Source of the DNA: Magnolia sinica
Taxonomy: Eukaryota; Streptophyta; Magnoliopsida; Magnoliales; Magnoliaceae
Direction: 5' to 3'
DNA: 64,000 nt
NCBI RefSeq assembly: GCF_029962835.1
Contig: NC_080577.1
Span: 4,030,001-4,094,000, forward strand
Shown one piece after another: positions 47,001 through 63,986 of this stretch. The notes beneath the pieces were generated by a model. That model searched no databases. It saw only the letters and a list, made by a program, of their open reading frames with translations, and had not been told where the DNA came from. Numbering within the stretch: the first letter of the stretch is position 1; every line of letters starts with the position of its first letter. The position numbers and the translations under genes were made by a program.

Positions 47001-48224
47001 GTTGCTCTCAAGCAGCAACTTCTATCTCAGTATGATTTGCTGCAGACCCGCATCAAGGACCTAAGTCAAGCTGCTGAAAAAGAGGTAAATTTCTATGTGC
47101 CTTAAAAGTCTGAGAAGTCAGTTCCTTCTCTAAACTCTTACAGGAGCTGAACTAGCTGATGGGATGGAAAATTGGTGAATACATTCAAATGTTTGAGGGA
47201 TGAGATTTCATAGTAAATTTTTTCCTGTTTCTTGTAAGGTTTGGATGTTGGCCCGCATGTGCCAGTTGGAGAACAAGATTGTAGCTGTGGGAGAACCTTC
47301 TTACCAGTAAGATCCCCAAAGCTGAAAGCATGTTTAGATTGATTAAACTTTCTATTGTTGTCATTAACTGAATTGAAATATTAGAGAAGGATTATCTTTT
47401 ACAATCTTTGGAAATCTCCTTATAAACCACTTCTTTCTATAGTGCCCGAAGAAGTAGAGTCAAAAGAGTACGTGAAAGCTTGGAAAACTCCCTTTTGGCG
47501 AGGATCAAACTGATTGACAGCTATGCAAAAGTAGGTTCTTTAACTGGGTAATAAGGCTTCTAGCACTGAATTTTGTATTCCAATCTTTATTTGTTATTAA
47601 TGAAAGATGATGGAATTGGTTTGCCAGATCTCTTCAATGATTGAAATTGAGGTTGAAATGGACTCTGACGTTCTTGCTGCTGAAGCAGTGAGCAATGCGG
47701 TAAGTACTGGATCATAGTATCAGTCCACTAATCCAATGTTCATCTAATAATTAGTGATACTAATTTTATTTTATTTTTTATTTTTTATTTTTGTTTTGGA
47801 AGTGGGAAATTTGGTGTGTCAACAATCATATTCTTCTATGCAGGAAAGTATTGCAGAACAAATAGAGCAAATCATGGAGCTCGAAAACCTTGAACAGGCA
47901 TGTGATTTTCATTTCTTGAAGTATGATTGAAATTCCAAAGTTAAGGGCATGTTTACTTGCGGATCAAATAGGATAGGATGGCCCAATCTAAAAAGAAATC
48001 AATTGGAAAGGCCTGTGTTTCTAGCTTCCGCACGTGTCGTTTTGCAGATCCAAACATCCAAAATTTTCAGATCAAAATTTTTTCCTGTTCCAAACAGGGC
48101 CTTAATAGTACTTCTATTCTCTGACCTTCTGTTTTTTATGCAGCAATGGCGAATACAAGCTGAGGCGAATGATGAGGTGGAAAGGCTCCTCAGTTCTCAG
48201 CCAATGTCAACGGAACCTGTATAA
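34291..48224 (+). CDS. conserved plant protein of unknown function: PPR-like part, zinc ribbon, two membrane segments, coiled coil; 12 exons, 586 aa
   Basis: I recognise this as a conserved plant protein but know no function. Exons: 34,291-34,753; 36,016-36,179; 38,090-38,167; 40,851-40,930; 45,785-45,869; 46,333-46,752; 46,977-47,084; 47,239-47,306; 47,443-47,530; 47,628-47,699; 47,844-47,897; 48,144-48,224. All join in frame. Ten introns are GT-AG; intron 11 needs a GC donor (CAG|GCATGT). Residues 1-70 are Ser-rich and basic, with almost no acidic residues, like a plastid transit peptide. About 95-205 look PPR-like (TYALLVRGLAAALRVSDAM). C218/C221 and C239/C242 form CPSC-x17-CSKC, a zinc-ribbon pattern. 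Hydrophobic stretches at about 378-398 and 404-426 suggest two membrane spans, and 431-586 is largely charged coiled coil. My inference is a plastid membrane protein. Intron 4 (4.85 kb) is mostly Copia relics. Confidence 0.88.
35476..35610 (+). mobile_element. tRNA-derived SINE with 17-bp target duplication
   Basis: The body has a polymerase III box B-like 'ggttcgagcatcc' at about 35,531 and a box A-like 'ttggtagactgttagg' at about 35,496. It then carries 'gcgtgagtgtgtggggttgtg' and ends in an A-rich tail (35,590-35,610). The 17-mer TAATCATACTTTTAAGA is identical on both sides (35,459-35,475 and 35,611-35,627). It lies in intron 1 of the 586-aa gene and must be fairly young. Confidence 0.88.
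37690..37965 (-). mobile_element. LINE 3' end remnant
   Basis: On the minus strand the stretch about 37,945-37,800 reads WAEHNERCFDTKANPWELV followed by LWKAKRDALAWATTLLH, the C-terminal part typical of plant L1-type reverse transcriptase frames (zinc-binding region and tail). An A-rich tail follows at about 37,720-37,690. It sits antisense in intron 2 of the 586-aa gene. It is 5'-truncated, as is usual for LINEs, and no clear target duplication was found. Confidence 0.65.
38478..38829. repeat. diverged direct repeat, two units of about 126 bp, 190 bp apart
   Basis: Unit 1 is about 38,514-38,638 and unit 2 about 38,704-38,829. Both contain 'acatctgcattt', then 'tgattc..gtgtttggtttgacggtgg' type words and 'aaaattgtaatgat'. 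The left edge has 'ttggggcctatttgtttca', like a Tourist/hAT MITE tip. It lies in intron 3 of the 586-aa gene. Confidence 0.6.
38830..40850. other. remainder of intron 3 of the 586-aa gene
   Basis: No exon is needed here because exons 3 and 4 join in phase. It contains the CT microsatellite at 39,414 and a short tandem pair 'catccttggtcaattccc' (39,692 and 39,710). No transposon with definable ends was recognised. Confidence 0.45.
39414..39462. repeat. (CT)n microsatellite, about 49 bp
   Basis: Pure CT repeat inside intron 3 of the 586-aa gene. It is the longest pure dinucleotide tract outside the Copia LTRs. Confidence 0.92.
41701..43690 (+). mobile_element. Copia-type LTR retrotransposon relic, sense to the host gene
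   Basis: A fossil in intron 4 of the 586-aa gene. The 5' LTR is about 41,701-42,254 (TGTTAAGG...GCAACA) and contains a CT microsatellite. The primer-binding site TGGTATTAGAGCC starts at 42,257, two bases after the LTR. Gag follows, with a zinc knuckle (CWNCGKNGYLCKNC) near 43,018-43,060, then the start of the protease part (WILDSG) near 43,218 and a short piece from the front of reverse transcriptase (EEMKALRK) near 43,665. It is broken at several points and incomplete; probably old. Confidence 0.82.
43685..45165 (-). mobile_element. Copia-type relic of the same family, antisense, head-on to the previous one
   Basis: A fossil. About 43,690-44,130 is an inverted, incomplete copy of the LTR at 41,701: compare 'ctacaccacaagagggagaatatcaagaagcctagtg' with 'cactaggcttcttattatgctccctcttgtggtgcgg'. 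From about 44,200 to 45,165 the minus strand reads the end of pol, with RNase H phrases (SALHLAKNLVFHTWIKHID). It is broken several times. The two LTR copies differ visibly, so the event is old. Confidence 0.75.
44031..44087. repeat. (GA)n microsatellite inside the inverted LTR copy
   Basis: This 57-bp AG tract corresponds, on the other strand, to the 37-bp CT tract at 41,826-41,862 in the forward LTR. Just before it, 'catacgtatgtaagaaagagggatgt' occurs twice in tandem (from about 43,979 and 44,005). Confidence 0.85.
45166..45784. other. end of intron 4 of the 586-aa gene
   Basis: Ordinary intron DNA leading to the acceptor before 45,785. No feature beyond a pyrimidine-rich stretch near 45,695-45,720. 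Confidence 0.4.
45961..46125. repeat. short direct repeat in intron 5 of the 586-aa gene
   Basis: 'tttttgcaacaatatgacaccatgggttggtgat' near 45,965 recurs as 'tttttgcgacaatatgacaccatggtttggtgat' near 46,083, about 117 bp apart. The role is unknown; it is probably a small tandem duplication. Confidence 0.65.
47944..48101. mobile_element. Tourist-like MITE in intron 11 of the 586-aa gene, 158 bp
   Basis: The left end AGGGCATGTTTAC and right end, in reverse complement, GGCCCTGTTTGG resemble PIF/Harbinger (Tourist) tips. TTA stands on both sides (47,941-47,943 and 48,102-48,104), the usual target duplication. The inside repeats 'ggatcaaat' and 'gatccaaac' words as inverted arms. It occupies most of intron 11, the intron with the unusual GC donor. 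Confidence 0.6.
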
Positions 48225-49532
48225 ATATCTTGGTATCATCACATCCCAGTTCCAGATTTCTGGTTATGCATTGTGTAGCTCTGCATGTCTGCTTCATGTT
48301 TTTTGTGCATACATGCATGCATACACACACGCGCTCACAGACACACACACACCTACCCATGTGAGAGGGAGGGAGGGAGGTGATAATTTTGGCACATGTG
48401 AACAAATCTTCTTTTATCAAAATTGTTTTTCGCTGAATGTAGTGTAGACAAACTTCGTGAATGCTTGAAATATCATTGATCTGTCCTCCCAGCTTGATTT
48501 TTGGCTGGACGTTTCTCACTCACTATTCATTGATGCCATGGGCCATAAGCCAATCCCAACTAAGGCTTAGACCTTTAAATGGTAGAGAATAAATGCATGA
48601 TTAGTAAGTGCTAGTTGACCAGTTAGATGTACAGAAGTCAATGGTTTGTGAATATGAAATGGCCGTCAGAGAACTGATGTGAAAAACATAAAAAGGAAAG
48701 AAGAATGATTCAGCACTACCCTAGAAATCACAATATTTTTACGTCTTTTTAGCTTGCTCGTTTCCTATGCTTGGCAAGTGTTGATAAGTCAGTTGGTTCT
48801 GCTTTCACATGCACAAACACATGCAATTTCTTGTCTTCTCACCTCAATGGTCCATTTGGGATCTTTCCATGTGATTATTTTCAATCCGTGTCTCATAATG
48901 TAGTTGATGAGCTCCATTACTCTATTCCATGCCCCAACTAATCTTCATATTGCGGATCAAACCTTGCCTTCTGCAGTATCAACAATGACAAATCTCAATT
49001 AGAAATATCAGCCATTCCATCATTAGTTATTTCTTTGATTTCCTTACTTAGCATGGGATAACAAAGCCAACGCCAGCTCTAGATCTCTTTGTAGCAATGA
49101 GGACAGTTTTCTAAGTGATTCAAGTTCTAACCATAATTCTTCAACTTGTCGAGTGGACTCAACTTGGGTGAATTTGGAGCTGAATCATCTCACGGACTTG
49201 GTTTGACCAGATCCTTCCATGACTTGATATATATAAAGGTTTTAAGGTAAATTGGGTTATTGTGTGCATGTGTATGTTCGTACGTCTGTGTTTCAGCTAT
49301 TTGCATGCCAGTTTTTCCAGTTTCTACATTCGTGTTTTAATTCACGGCCTCTGTGTATTTAGAAATATTTTATGAGTGGCATTAAACTACAGAGTTGGAT
49401 GATGGCTGAATCTTTCAGTTGGTCTCCCAACCTAAATGGACATGGAGTGGGCTGGCTTGCCTGATTATTAAACAATGGTCCAGACTTTAGGATTGGAAAT
49501 GAATACCTCCATCATCAATTAGCACAAAACGA
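48225..49532. other. 3' flank of the 586-aa gene and intergenic DNA
   Basis: An imperfect CA/TG tract lies at 48,311-48,353. An AATAAA at about 48,587 could serve as a poly(A) signal, which would give a 3' leader of about 360 bases; this is unproven. The rest shows no coding signal. Confidence 0.4.
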
Positions 49533-50063
49533 TGAGCGCGGCTTCGGTGGATCCCCAGACCGAGGTGGGTGGGACCCCTGACTGTGGGGCCCACTGTGAT
49601 GTATGTGACTACATCCACTCCATCCATCCATATTAAAAGCTCATTTTAGGGTATGATCCAAAAAATGAAGCGGATCCAAATCCCAGATGGACCATAGGAC
49701 AGGAAACAGTGGGGATTGACCATTAAAAACTTCTTGTGGGCCACAAAGGCTTTGGATCAATATTATATTTGTGTGCCTTTTTATCTAGGTGTTTGTGACC
49801 TTATCAACAGGTTGGATGGCAAATAAACATTCCGGTGGAATCAATGAAGTTTTTAATGTTGGGGATTCAGTCACAACAGTTTCCTGTGGTGTGGTCCACC
49901 TAAGATTTGAGTAAGCTTCATTTTTGGAATCATGCCCTAAAATAAGCTGTTAAAAATTAAAATGGTTGGACGGCATGGATTTTGAGGCACATACATCACT
50001 GTGAGCCCCACAGTCAGGGGTACCACCCACCTTGGTGGATCCGGGTCTCACCTAATCTGCTCC
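49533..50063. mobile_element. foldback MITE, family D, 531 bp
   Basis: The left arm TGAGCGCGGCTTCGGTGG, then 'gaggtgggtgggacccctgactgtggggcccactgtgatgtatgtg', pairs with a right arm reading inversely GGAGCAGATTAGGTGAG, then 'aaggtgggtggtacccctgactgtggggctcacagtgatgtatgtg'. Flanking 9-mers ACAAAACGA (49,524-49,532) and CCAAAATGA (50,064-50,072) match at 7 of 9. The core is well preserved. Confidence 0.75.
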
Positions 50064-52017
50064 CCAAAATGACCACCCTGACTATGAGTTGGCAACATGG
50101 ACCCCACAAAAACACGAGAAAATAATAACGATGATGACGATAACGATGATGAAATGAACTGTCTTTTAAAAGTTTCTTACCCATAAACATTTTACATTTT
50201 TTTTTTTCTTGAAATACTTAATAATTTCTTGATCCCTTCATCTTCAGATTGATAAAAGGACAACATATTTTCTGCATCGGCCCCTCTGCTTCCTTTGTGG
50301 TCGATGAAACAGATAATACGATCATCAAATTCATTCATACATTGGAGAGGGGGAAAAAAGAATCCCATTTTTCATGATAGTGCCTTGCGAGCCAAGGGAC
50401 ATTAAATAGACGTGATAAAGGAGGGTGGGCATCCTATCGATGTAGAGCGAGACCTTTGTGGGGTGGCATGACATGATCTTGGGGTTGACTAGAGGAGGCG
50501 TTAAGCGGGTCCCACCAGGTGAGCCTATCTATCAGCAACCAAAAGTTGTGCAATGGTGACACTATTGCTGCCTAGGAAAACCATGTATGAATGAAGCTGT
50601 TGCTTCTCGTTTATTGCATTTATTTATAAGGTACGTTGTTATTTCCAAGAAAGTGTTGATAATACAATTGAATGTTTGAGACTTTGTAAAAGATTTGAAT
50701 TGAGTTTCCTTTGAATTTAATTCTTATTTGATAGAGCACATGATTAAATGTATTTCAGGAATGATCACCTGCCTTTCCTGGGAGCAACGAATGCAATACA
50801 TGCACATGTGCGGGGGTGCCAGTTCTGCAGGACATCCAAGCTATGCAGAAGGTGGGTCCCACCTGGAAAGATCACATGGTGCAAAAATGACATCGGTCCA
50901 TTGAAACATTGACGAAAACCAATGGGTGGTCTGAATAAAACTTGCTGTTGGTCTCATTCATACATGTTTGCCCACATGATGAATGGACTAGCCTGATTTT
51001 GCAGTGGCCCATCTTTATGGTAATTGGTAAATGCTTGCCTTTTGCACAGTTCAGATGCTCTACATAACTATAGGCTTTAACACAAAGAGGTTTATATTGT
51101 TGCTAAAGATATGAACATACGGCGTATGTGAATTATTAAGTCATACAACATTAACTGCCTTACGTGTTAAGAGTTACAGTTAATACAGAACCTAATAGTA
51201 TCTGCAGGCAACCTAGCGAAAACGAGCCATGACACATCTCCTTAGCTCATGTATCATGTACATATCGAAATGTTAGCTAGAATGACAAAACTGTGGGAAA
51301 CATTACAGGGTGGTTTTTCAAATTTTAGTTGTTTTTAGGGAAAATTTTGAAATTGTCTGAAAATGGAAAAAGAAGTTTTACCAGATACCAATCCTCATCA
51401 AGCAACGTACCATGCTAAAGCTTTAGGGCCTGTTTGGGTCATGGCTTAAAAATCAGTTTTGGCGTATCGTATTGCCATGTATTGGGCTATTCAAGCCAAT
51501 ATCATTCATGGATAGTACTGGTACGTATTGGGCGATAGGTGCCGGTTTTGGACAATAGTTTAAAACCCACTAAAAAAACGAGTTCGTTTCATTTTATTTG
51601 ACTGTAAACTATCATCTCTAATACCAAATTGATTTTAGCTAAAATAGAAACATGTCCTCATTAGCTTTAAGATATCACTGAAGTATAACCTGTCTTTATC
51701 ACTGGCACCGAACCCATAATCAGTTTTCAACCATCCATTTGGTGGGCCTCCCTGAACGGCTTTAGCTTTAAATTATCACTAACAAGTAATCTATCTTCAT
51801 CACTGTCACAGAACCCATCGTTAATTTCCATCATCCATTCGGTGGGCCTCGCCTTAGATTTATTATGGTTCTAAAGGACCATCTTGGTTAAAATAGGGCA
51901 ACCATCCGATCCGTGCCATGATAAATGGATGGATATTGATGCACTTCGTCCCCAAATTCAATCATTTGCACGGGAAGGTTCCATGCATATGGCCTACTGG
52001 AGCATTTCCCATTATGT
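50064..52017. other. intergenic, fragments of repeats
   Basis: At 51,425 the motif 'ttagggcctgtttgggt' looks like a Tourist or hAT tip without a partner. 51,465-51,540 has 'cgtatcgtattgccatgtattgggc' type words, as at 29,640. At about 51,670-51,860 'atcactgaagtataacctgtctttatcactggcac' and 'atcactaacaagtaatctatcttcatcactgtcac', each followed by 'gaacccat' and 'catccattnggtgggcctc', make a diverged direct repeat of about 115 bp. No gene. Confidence 0.45.
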
Positions 52018-52526
52018 GGGAAACGGATTGCGTACTGAGTAACTCACTACGCTTTGCGTACTGAGTAAACTCTGTGAGGTCCACCATGATTTATGTATCT
52101 GATCCGCTCCTTCCATCAATTTTATCAGATAATTTTAGGTCCTGATCCCCAAAAATGAAGCATATAGAAAGTTCAAATGGACCACATCACAGGAACAGTT
52201 GAATTGAACATCTACCGTTGAAAATTTCTTGAGGGCCACAGAAGTTTTGGATCAAGCTTATATTTGTGTTTTCCCTTCATTGATGTCTTTATGATCTTAT
52301 AAATAGGTTGGATGACAAATAAACATCACCTTGGGGCCTAGAAAGGTTTCAACTTGAAATCATTATCCCAACTGTTTCCTGTGATATGATCCAATTGATC
52401 TTTGGATATGCTTCAATTTTGGGCTCAACCCCTTAAATTAGATGAAAAAAATGGATGGACGGCGTCGATAGACCAAATACATTCAAGGTGGGCCCAACTG
52501 AGCGTACGATAACAGCGTACTGAGTT
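52018..52526. mobile_element. foldback MITE with unequal tips, 509 bp
   Basis: Identical 9-mers CCATTATGT flank it (52,009-52,017 and 52,527-52,535). The left end starts GGGAAACGGATTGCGTACTG, but the paired part only begins at 52,041 ('aactcactacgc'), which matches the right tip read inversely ('aactcagtacgc'). The outer 23 bases of the left end therefore have no partner on the right. The core ('gaacatctaccgttgaaaatttcttgagggccacag') is normal. Confidence 0.75.
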
Positions 52527-54079
52527 CCATTATGTAACGCAATTTCAAAGTGTTAGTGATTGGTTCTGTGTTCTCTCGGGTTATTAAAGCCTGACAAGGC
52601 CATGTAACCTTCCCACCTCAACTCTCCGGTTTCTCGCGTGTAGCAAGAAGTGATTGGGACTGTTGATTGAGTCGACCACTGCGTGGATGAGCCCTAGGCA
52701 AAAAAAGTAGTGATTAGACGATGTAAGCTTTGTTTTTTCTGTTGAATGTTGACTGTTGTTCTGGTATATACCGATTGGAAGACTCAGATAATACAAGACC
52801 CTTTGTTATTAGGAAATAGACCGACCACATGGTGGCCCACCAGATCATCAGTCCCAATCAGCACACGTTTGCCAGTGTACGACTGATTCTGACAGCAAAG
52901 AACTTCAATGTTTGCCACTGTACGACCATCCCACAAAGACGGATCTTTTTTTAGCGGGCCCATTCTCAAGTGCCCTAGAAAAACTCACCACACATACGCA
53001 CCTGGCATGGGTGAAGGATACAAGACGTTGACAGGGTTTGGGCCTGTGATCCACACGTCTGATCTAACCATCCATGTGAACGACACACATTGCGTGATCG
53101 GCCTATTGCATGAGCGGTTGAATATGCGTTGGAGATCTGTCCATGTGGCACATCTGTGCATATTCATTTAACTAAGCTACAACGTGAATATGTAATGTAC
53201 CAAAAATAATTTTAGTCCGTCAAACCTGTATTAAAATAAATGGACAGTTAAACAAAGAGCTCAACAATAAAAATTCAACATATATGCGTTTGGCTCACCT
53301 CAGAAGCCTGCTACCCTGTTTTTTGCACGTGACATGTTCCTAATACGCCCTACTTGTTTAATGGCCGGATTCTCTGTCTCGTGTGCCATAAGAACGAACA
53401 TTTGGCAAATATTGTCCGTCCTCACACCTGGGGTGGCGTGTGCCATCTGGCATTGATGACACTATTCACCCGTGAAGCCCGAAGATACATACAGAGATGC
53501 TCTAGTTATTCTGTGCAGGCAGAAATGGAAAATACAGAGCTTTGCTAAGCCCCCACGCGTGTGCAGTAAAGCTCATGTACTTGTCACACATGTGCCATCA
53601 TGTCATGATAGGTTCAAGATCCAATCCATTCATTAGAACGACACAACTATAATGATAGTATAGGTCAATAATCAGTTTCATTCACTAGTTAATTGTGCCA
53701 CACTTAATAAAAACATGTACGGCTATGAGAAAATGGATGAAATTTTCTAATCGGTCCATCTGTGTACGTGCTCAGTGGGACATTTTTAAAATTTTTTGAA
53801 AAATATGTACGATATTGGACGATCCTGATGGGTGGATTGGATCTCAGGTCCATGTGTCATGATCACACATTTGAGGTGTGTACATGAGATTTATTGCACA
53901 CGCAGATAAATCTCACGCCTGTCGGCGTGTGCACTTATCAAAGGTCCAATTCCATGGGATTATGTGGGATGGAATGGATTTTTTAAGGTAATGATGGCGG
54001 TGTCAGTGTTTGTCCCTTGATCGCATGGGTCTGGCATAACCCATGGGATATACAGCTGCCTGTTTGGGCCGTCCCAAAT
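52527..54079. other. intergenic, no gene recognised
   Basis: No coding pattern was found. 53,860-53,940 repeats 'cacacat/cacacgc' and 'gagatttattgcacacgcagataaatctcacgcc', a small palindrome (agattta...taaatct). 'ggcgtgtg' words recur around 53,430 and 53,930. Confidence 0.35.
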
Positions 54080-54398
54080 GGATGAGTTTGCATTTACACT
54101 GCTTCTTGTGATGTGCCCCACTTGCTGTTTTATATTTGCCTTAAAACAGGTTTATGTCTAAATGTAGGCGGGTGAAAATGATGGACGGAATGGATATCTC
54201 ATTGATATCTTGGTGGGCCCCACATAAAGGTGAAAATTCACATACTAGGATTGGCAGAAACAATGTTAGCTATGGGCGGTGTTTACGAGGGCAAAGTACA
54301 TCCCGCCATTCCAAACAAACAGGGATGGGATGAGATGGTGCGGGATAACCCTAATAATCCTATCTAATGCTATATCCAGCGCCCGGCCAAACATGCCC
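54080..54398. mobile_element. half foldback element followed by a Tourist-like MITE
   Basis: 54,080-54,240 is a right arm ('gtgatgtgccccacttgctg', 'gatggacggaatggatatctc', 'ttggtgggccccaca') without a left arm. From 54,269 to 54,398 a short inverted repeat begins 'ctatgggcggtgtttacgaggg' and ends 'cggccaaacatgccc', with TTA on both sides (54,266-54,268 and 54,399-54,401). The second is only moderately convincing. Confidence 0.4.
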
Positions 54399-54411
54399 TT
54401 ACAAGAGCTGC

Positions 54412-55128
54412 CAAGCGGATTGCCTACGGACACTGGCGGTCCTCTGTGAGCCTCATCATGATGTATGCATTTTATCCACACTGTCCATCCATTTTGGATA
54501 GTTATTTTAGTGCAGAATCCCAAAAATGAGGCAGTTCCAAATCACATGTGGGAAAACATAAATATCAGTTTCATCCAAAACTTAAACCGCTGGTAAGATT
54601 TTAACGGTGAGCTTTCCATCACACCTGTCTCCTGTGGTGGTCCACCTGAGATTTGAATCTGCCTCCTTTATGGGTCATCCGCTAAGATGAGCTGGCTAGC
54701 CTGCTGTATAGCAATTGGCGGGAAACAGAGTATCCATGCCTCGTAGGCTGCCAGAGTGTCAAATAACTCCCCATATTCAAATTGCAGGCATGACCCAGCT
54801 GATGAGTGGACCAGCCTAGTTACAGGAGGTGGGCATGTTCACCTCACCCCTTTTTGGTAAGTGGCCGAGATCCTTTACACGCGGACGCGGATTAGCTATT
54901 GAGAAGTTGAGTAGTGAGACTCGCTGCTAAAGTGTTGTGTTCGGTGGGTCCCACCATGATGTATGTTTTGTATTCACACCGTCCATCCATTGCAAAGACT
55001 ATTTTATGGTATAAGCCAAAGAATGAGTCAGATCCAAAATCTCCGGTGGACCTAATAAAGAAAATAGTGGAGAGAGTGAGACCCACCATTAAAAACTTCT
55101 GAGGGACACAAAAGTTTTCGATCCAGCA
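54412..55128. mobile_element. two truncated foldback elements
   Basis: The first (54,412-54,700) starts 'caagcggattgcctacgg' and has both core halves but a shortened middle. The second (about 54,880-55,128) starts 'gcggacgcggattagctat' and stops abruptly after 'ttttcgatccagca', so only the left half is present. Confidence 0.5.
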
Positions 55129-55604
55129 ATGTTACGATTGAATCTCTCCTCGAGCAGATCGATCGCCCTGCAGCACTCGTTTAAAACCCGAGGGCAATAC
55201 GTCATTTCGATGAGACGGAACCTATCACTTTTCATCCGTGCTAAAGTCCGACTACCCCGCCCGCTTCTCTTTCCCCGTAATGGAAATCGCACTTGAAAAT
55301 CAGACAGAGCAGCTGATTAAGTGGGCCACGAATTATGTTGAATCCGACCGTCGGTTGGCATTGATTCCATCAATGTGGCCCACCTGATTCGCGTAAAGTC
55401 CTGAACTTTGTTTGTGGTGAACTTCATGGTGGCTCCTATCGTTTTCATGGTACTGATTTCCTACCCAAGTTGCCATGCTGGACTTTCTTGGTTGCACGTG
55501 ATCATTTCTTAACTAAAAAAACGAAAAGAAAAGAAAACAAAGAGGAAAGGGCGGCAAAAAGGAATCCGAAGCAAAGTGTCCAAGGCACGTGACGAGAATT
55601 GTCT
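55129..55604. other. intergenic, no feature recognised
   Basis: Nothing clear. An A-rich stretch at 55,515-55,560 precedes the foldback element near the epimerase gene. Confidence 0.35.
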
Positions 55605-56091
55605 GTGCACCGCCAACAGGAAATGACCGTAGGCGGAAGCTCTTTGGAGAACACATGAGAAATCCACTCCGTTCATCAGTTTCGAAAGCTCACAATATAA
55701 CAGATAACAAAAAATTAGTTACATCTAAAACTCAACCGGACCACACGATAGGAAAAAGTAAGAATACAAACGCCTACCGTTGAAACCTTCTGGAGCCCAC
55801 CATGATGATTATACACCGTCCAAAATCTTCCTCAGGTTATCCACTTGGACCAACTTAAAAAAAAAACAAATATTAGCCTGATCGAAAACTTTGGTGGCCC
55901 CACGAAAGTTTCAATGGTGAACATTTAATCCACACCGTTTCCTGTTATGTGGACCAGTTGAGTTTTAGATCCGTAGGTTTCTGTCCTGTTATGAACCTCC
56001 GAAACTGATGGACAGAGTGGATTTCTCACGGACATGAAAGTGGGCCCCACATAGCTTCCGCCTACAGGAACTTTCCGTTGCCGGTAGGCAC
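55605..56091. mobile_element. foldback element just upstream of the epimerase gene
   Basis: The left arm 'gtgcaccgccaacaggaaatgaccgtaggcggaagct' faces a right arm reading inversely 'gtgcctaccggcaacggaaagttcctgtaggcggaagct'. The core words 'accggaccacacgataggaaaaagt' and 'accgtttcctgttatgtggaccagttgag' are present. The near end is about 220 bp from the start codon at 56,310, so it lies in or next to the core promoter. No reliable target duplication was seen. Confidence 0.65.
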
Positions 56092-56159
56092 AGGCACTTC
56101 GCGTTCCATGGTCCGCAGCTGTTCTCATCTCATAATCTACATTTTAATTATTAATTTTA

Positions 56160-56169
56160 AATAAATATA
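56160..56169 (+). promoter_or_regulatory. possible TATA element of the epimerase gene
   Basis: AATAAATATA lies about 140 bases before the start codon. The surroundings are AT-rich generally, so the choice is weak. Confidence 0.3.
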
Positions 56170-56309
56170 TTTCTATGTTATTGGATCGCTACTCACCAAC
56201 TGGTGGTTGCGTGAGAAGATCCAGACATAAAATCCCCCTCTTCTTCAGATCTCGGATTTCACTTCGTTTCTACCCCTTTCATTTCTCTGCAACTCTTTCT
56301 CTCTCAGCC

Positions 56310-63986
<7,677 letters not shown>

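Noticed and set aside
51426-51442. TTAGGGCCTGTTTGGGT as the left end of a Tourist MITE
   Set aside because: I could not find a matching right end within about 1 kb, so no element is called.
56175-56309. In-frame upstream ATG of the epimerase
   Set aside because: It would add 45 residues not seen at the start of UGE proteins. The ATG at 56,310 directly precedes the family N-terminus [16 protein letters not shown].
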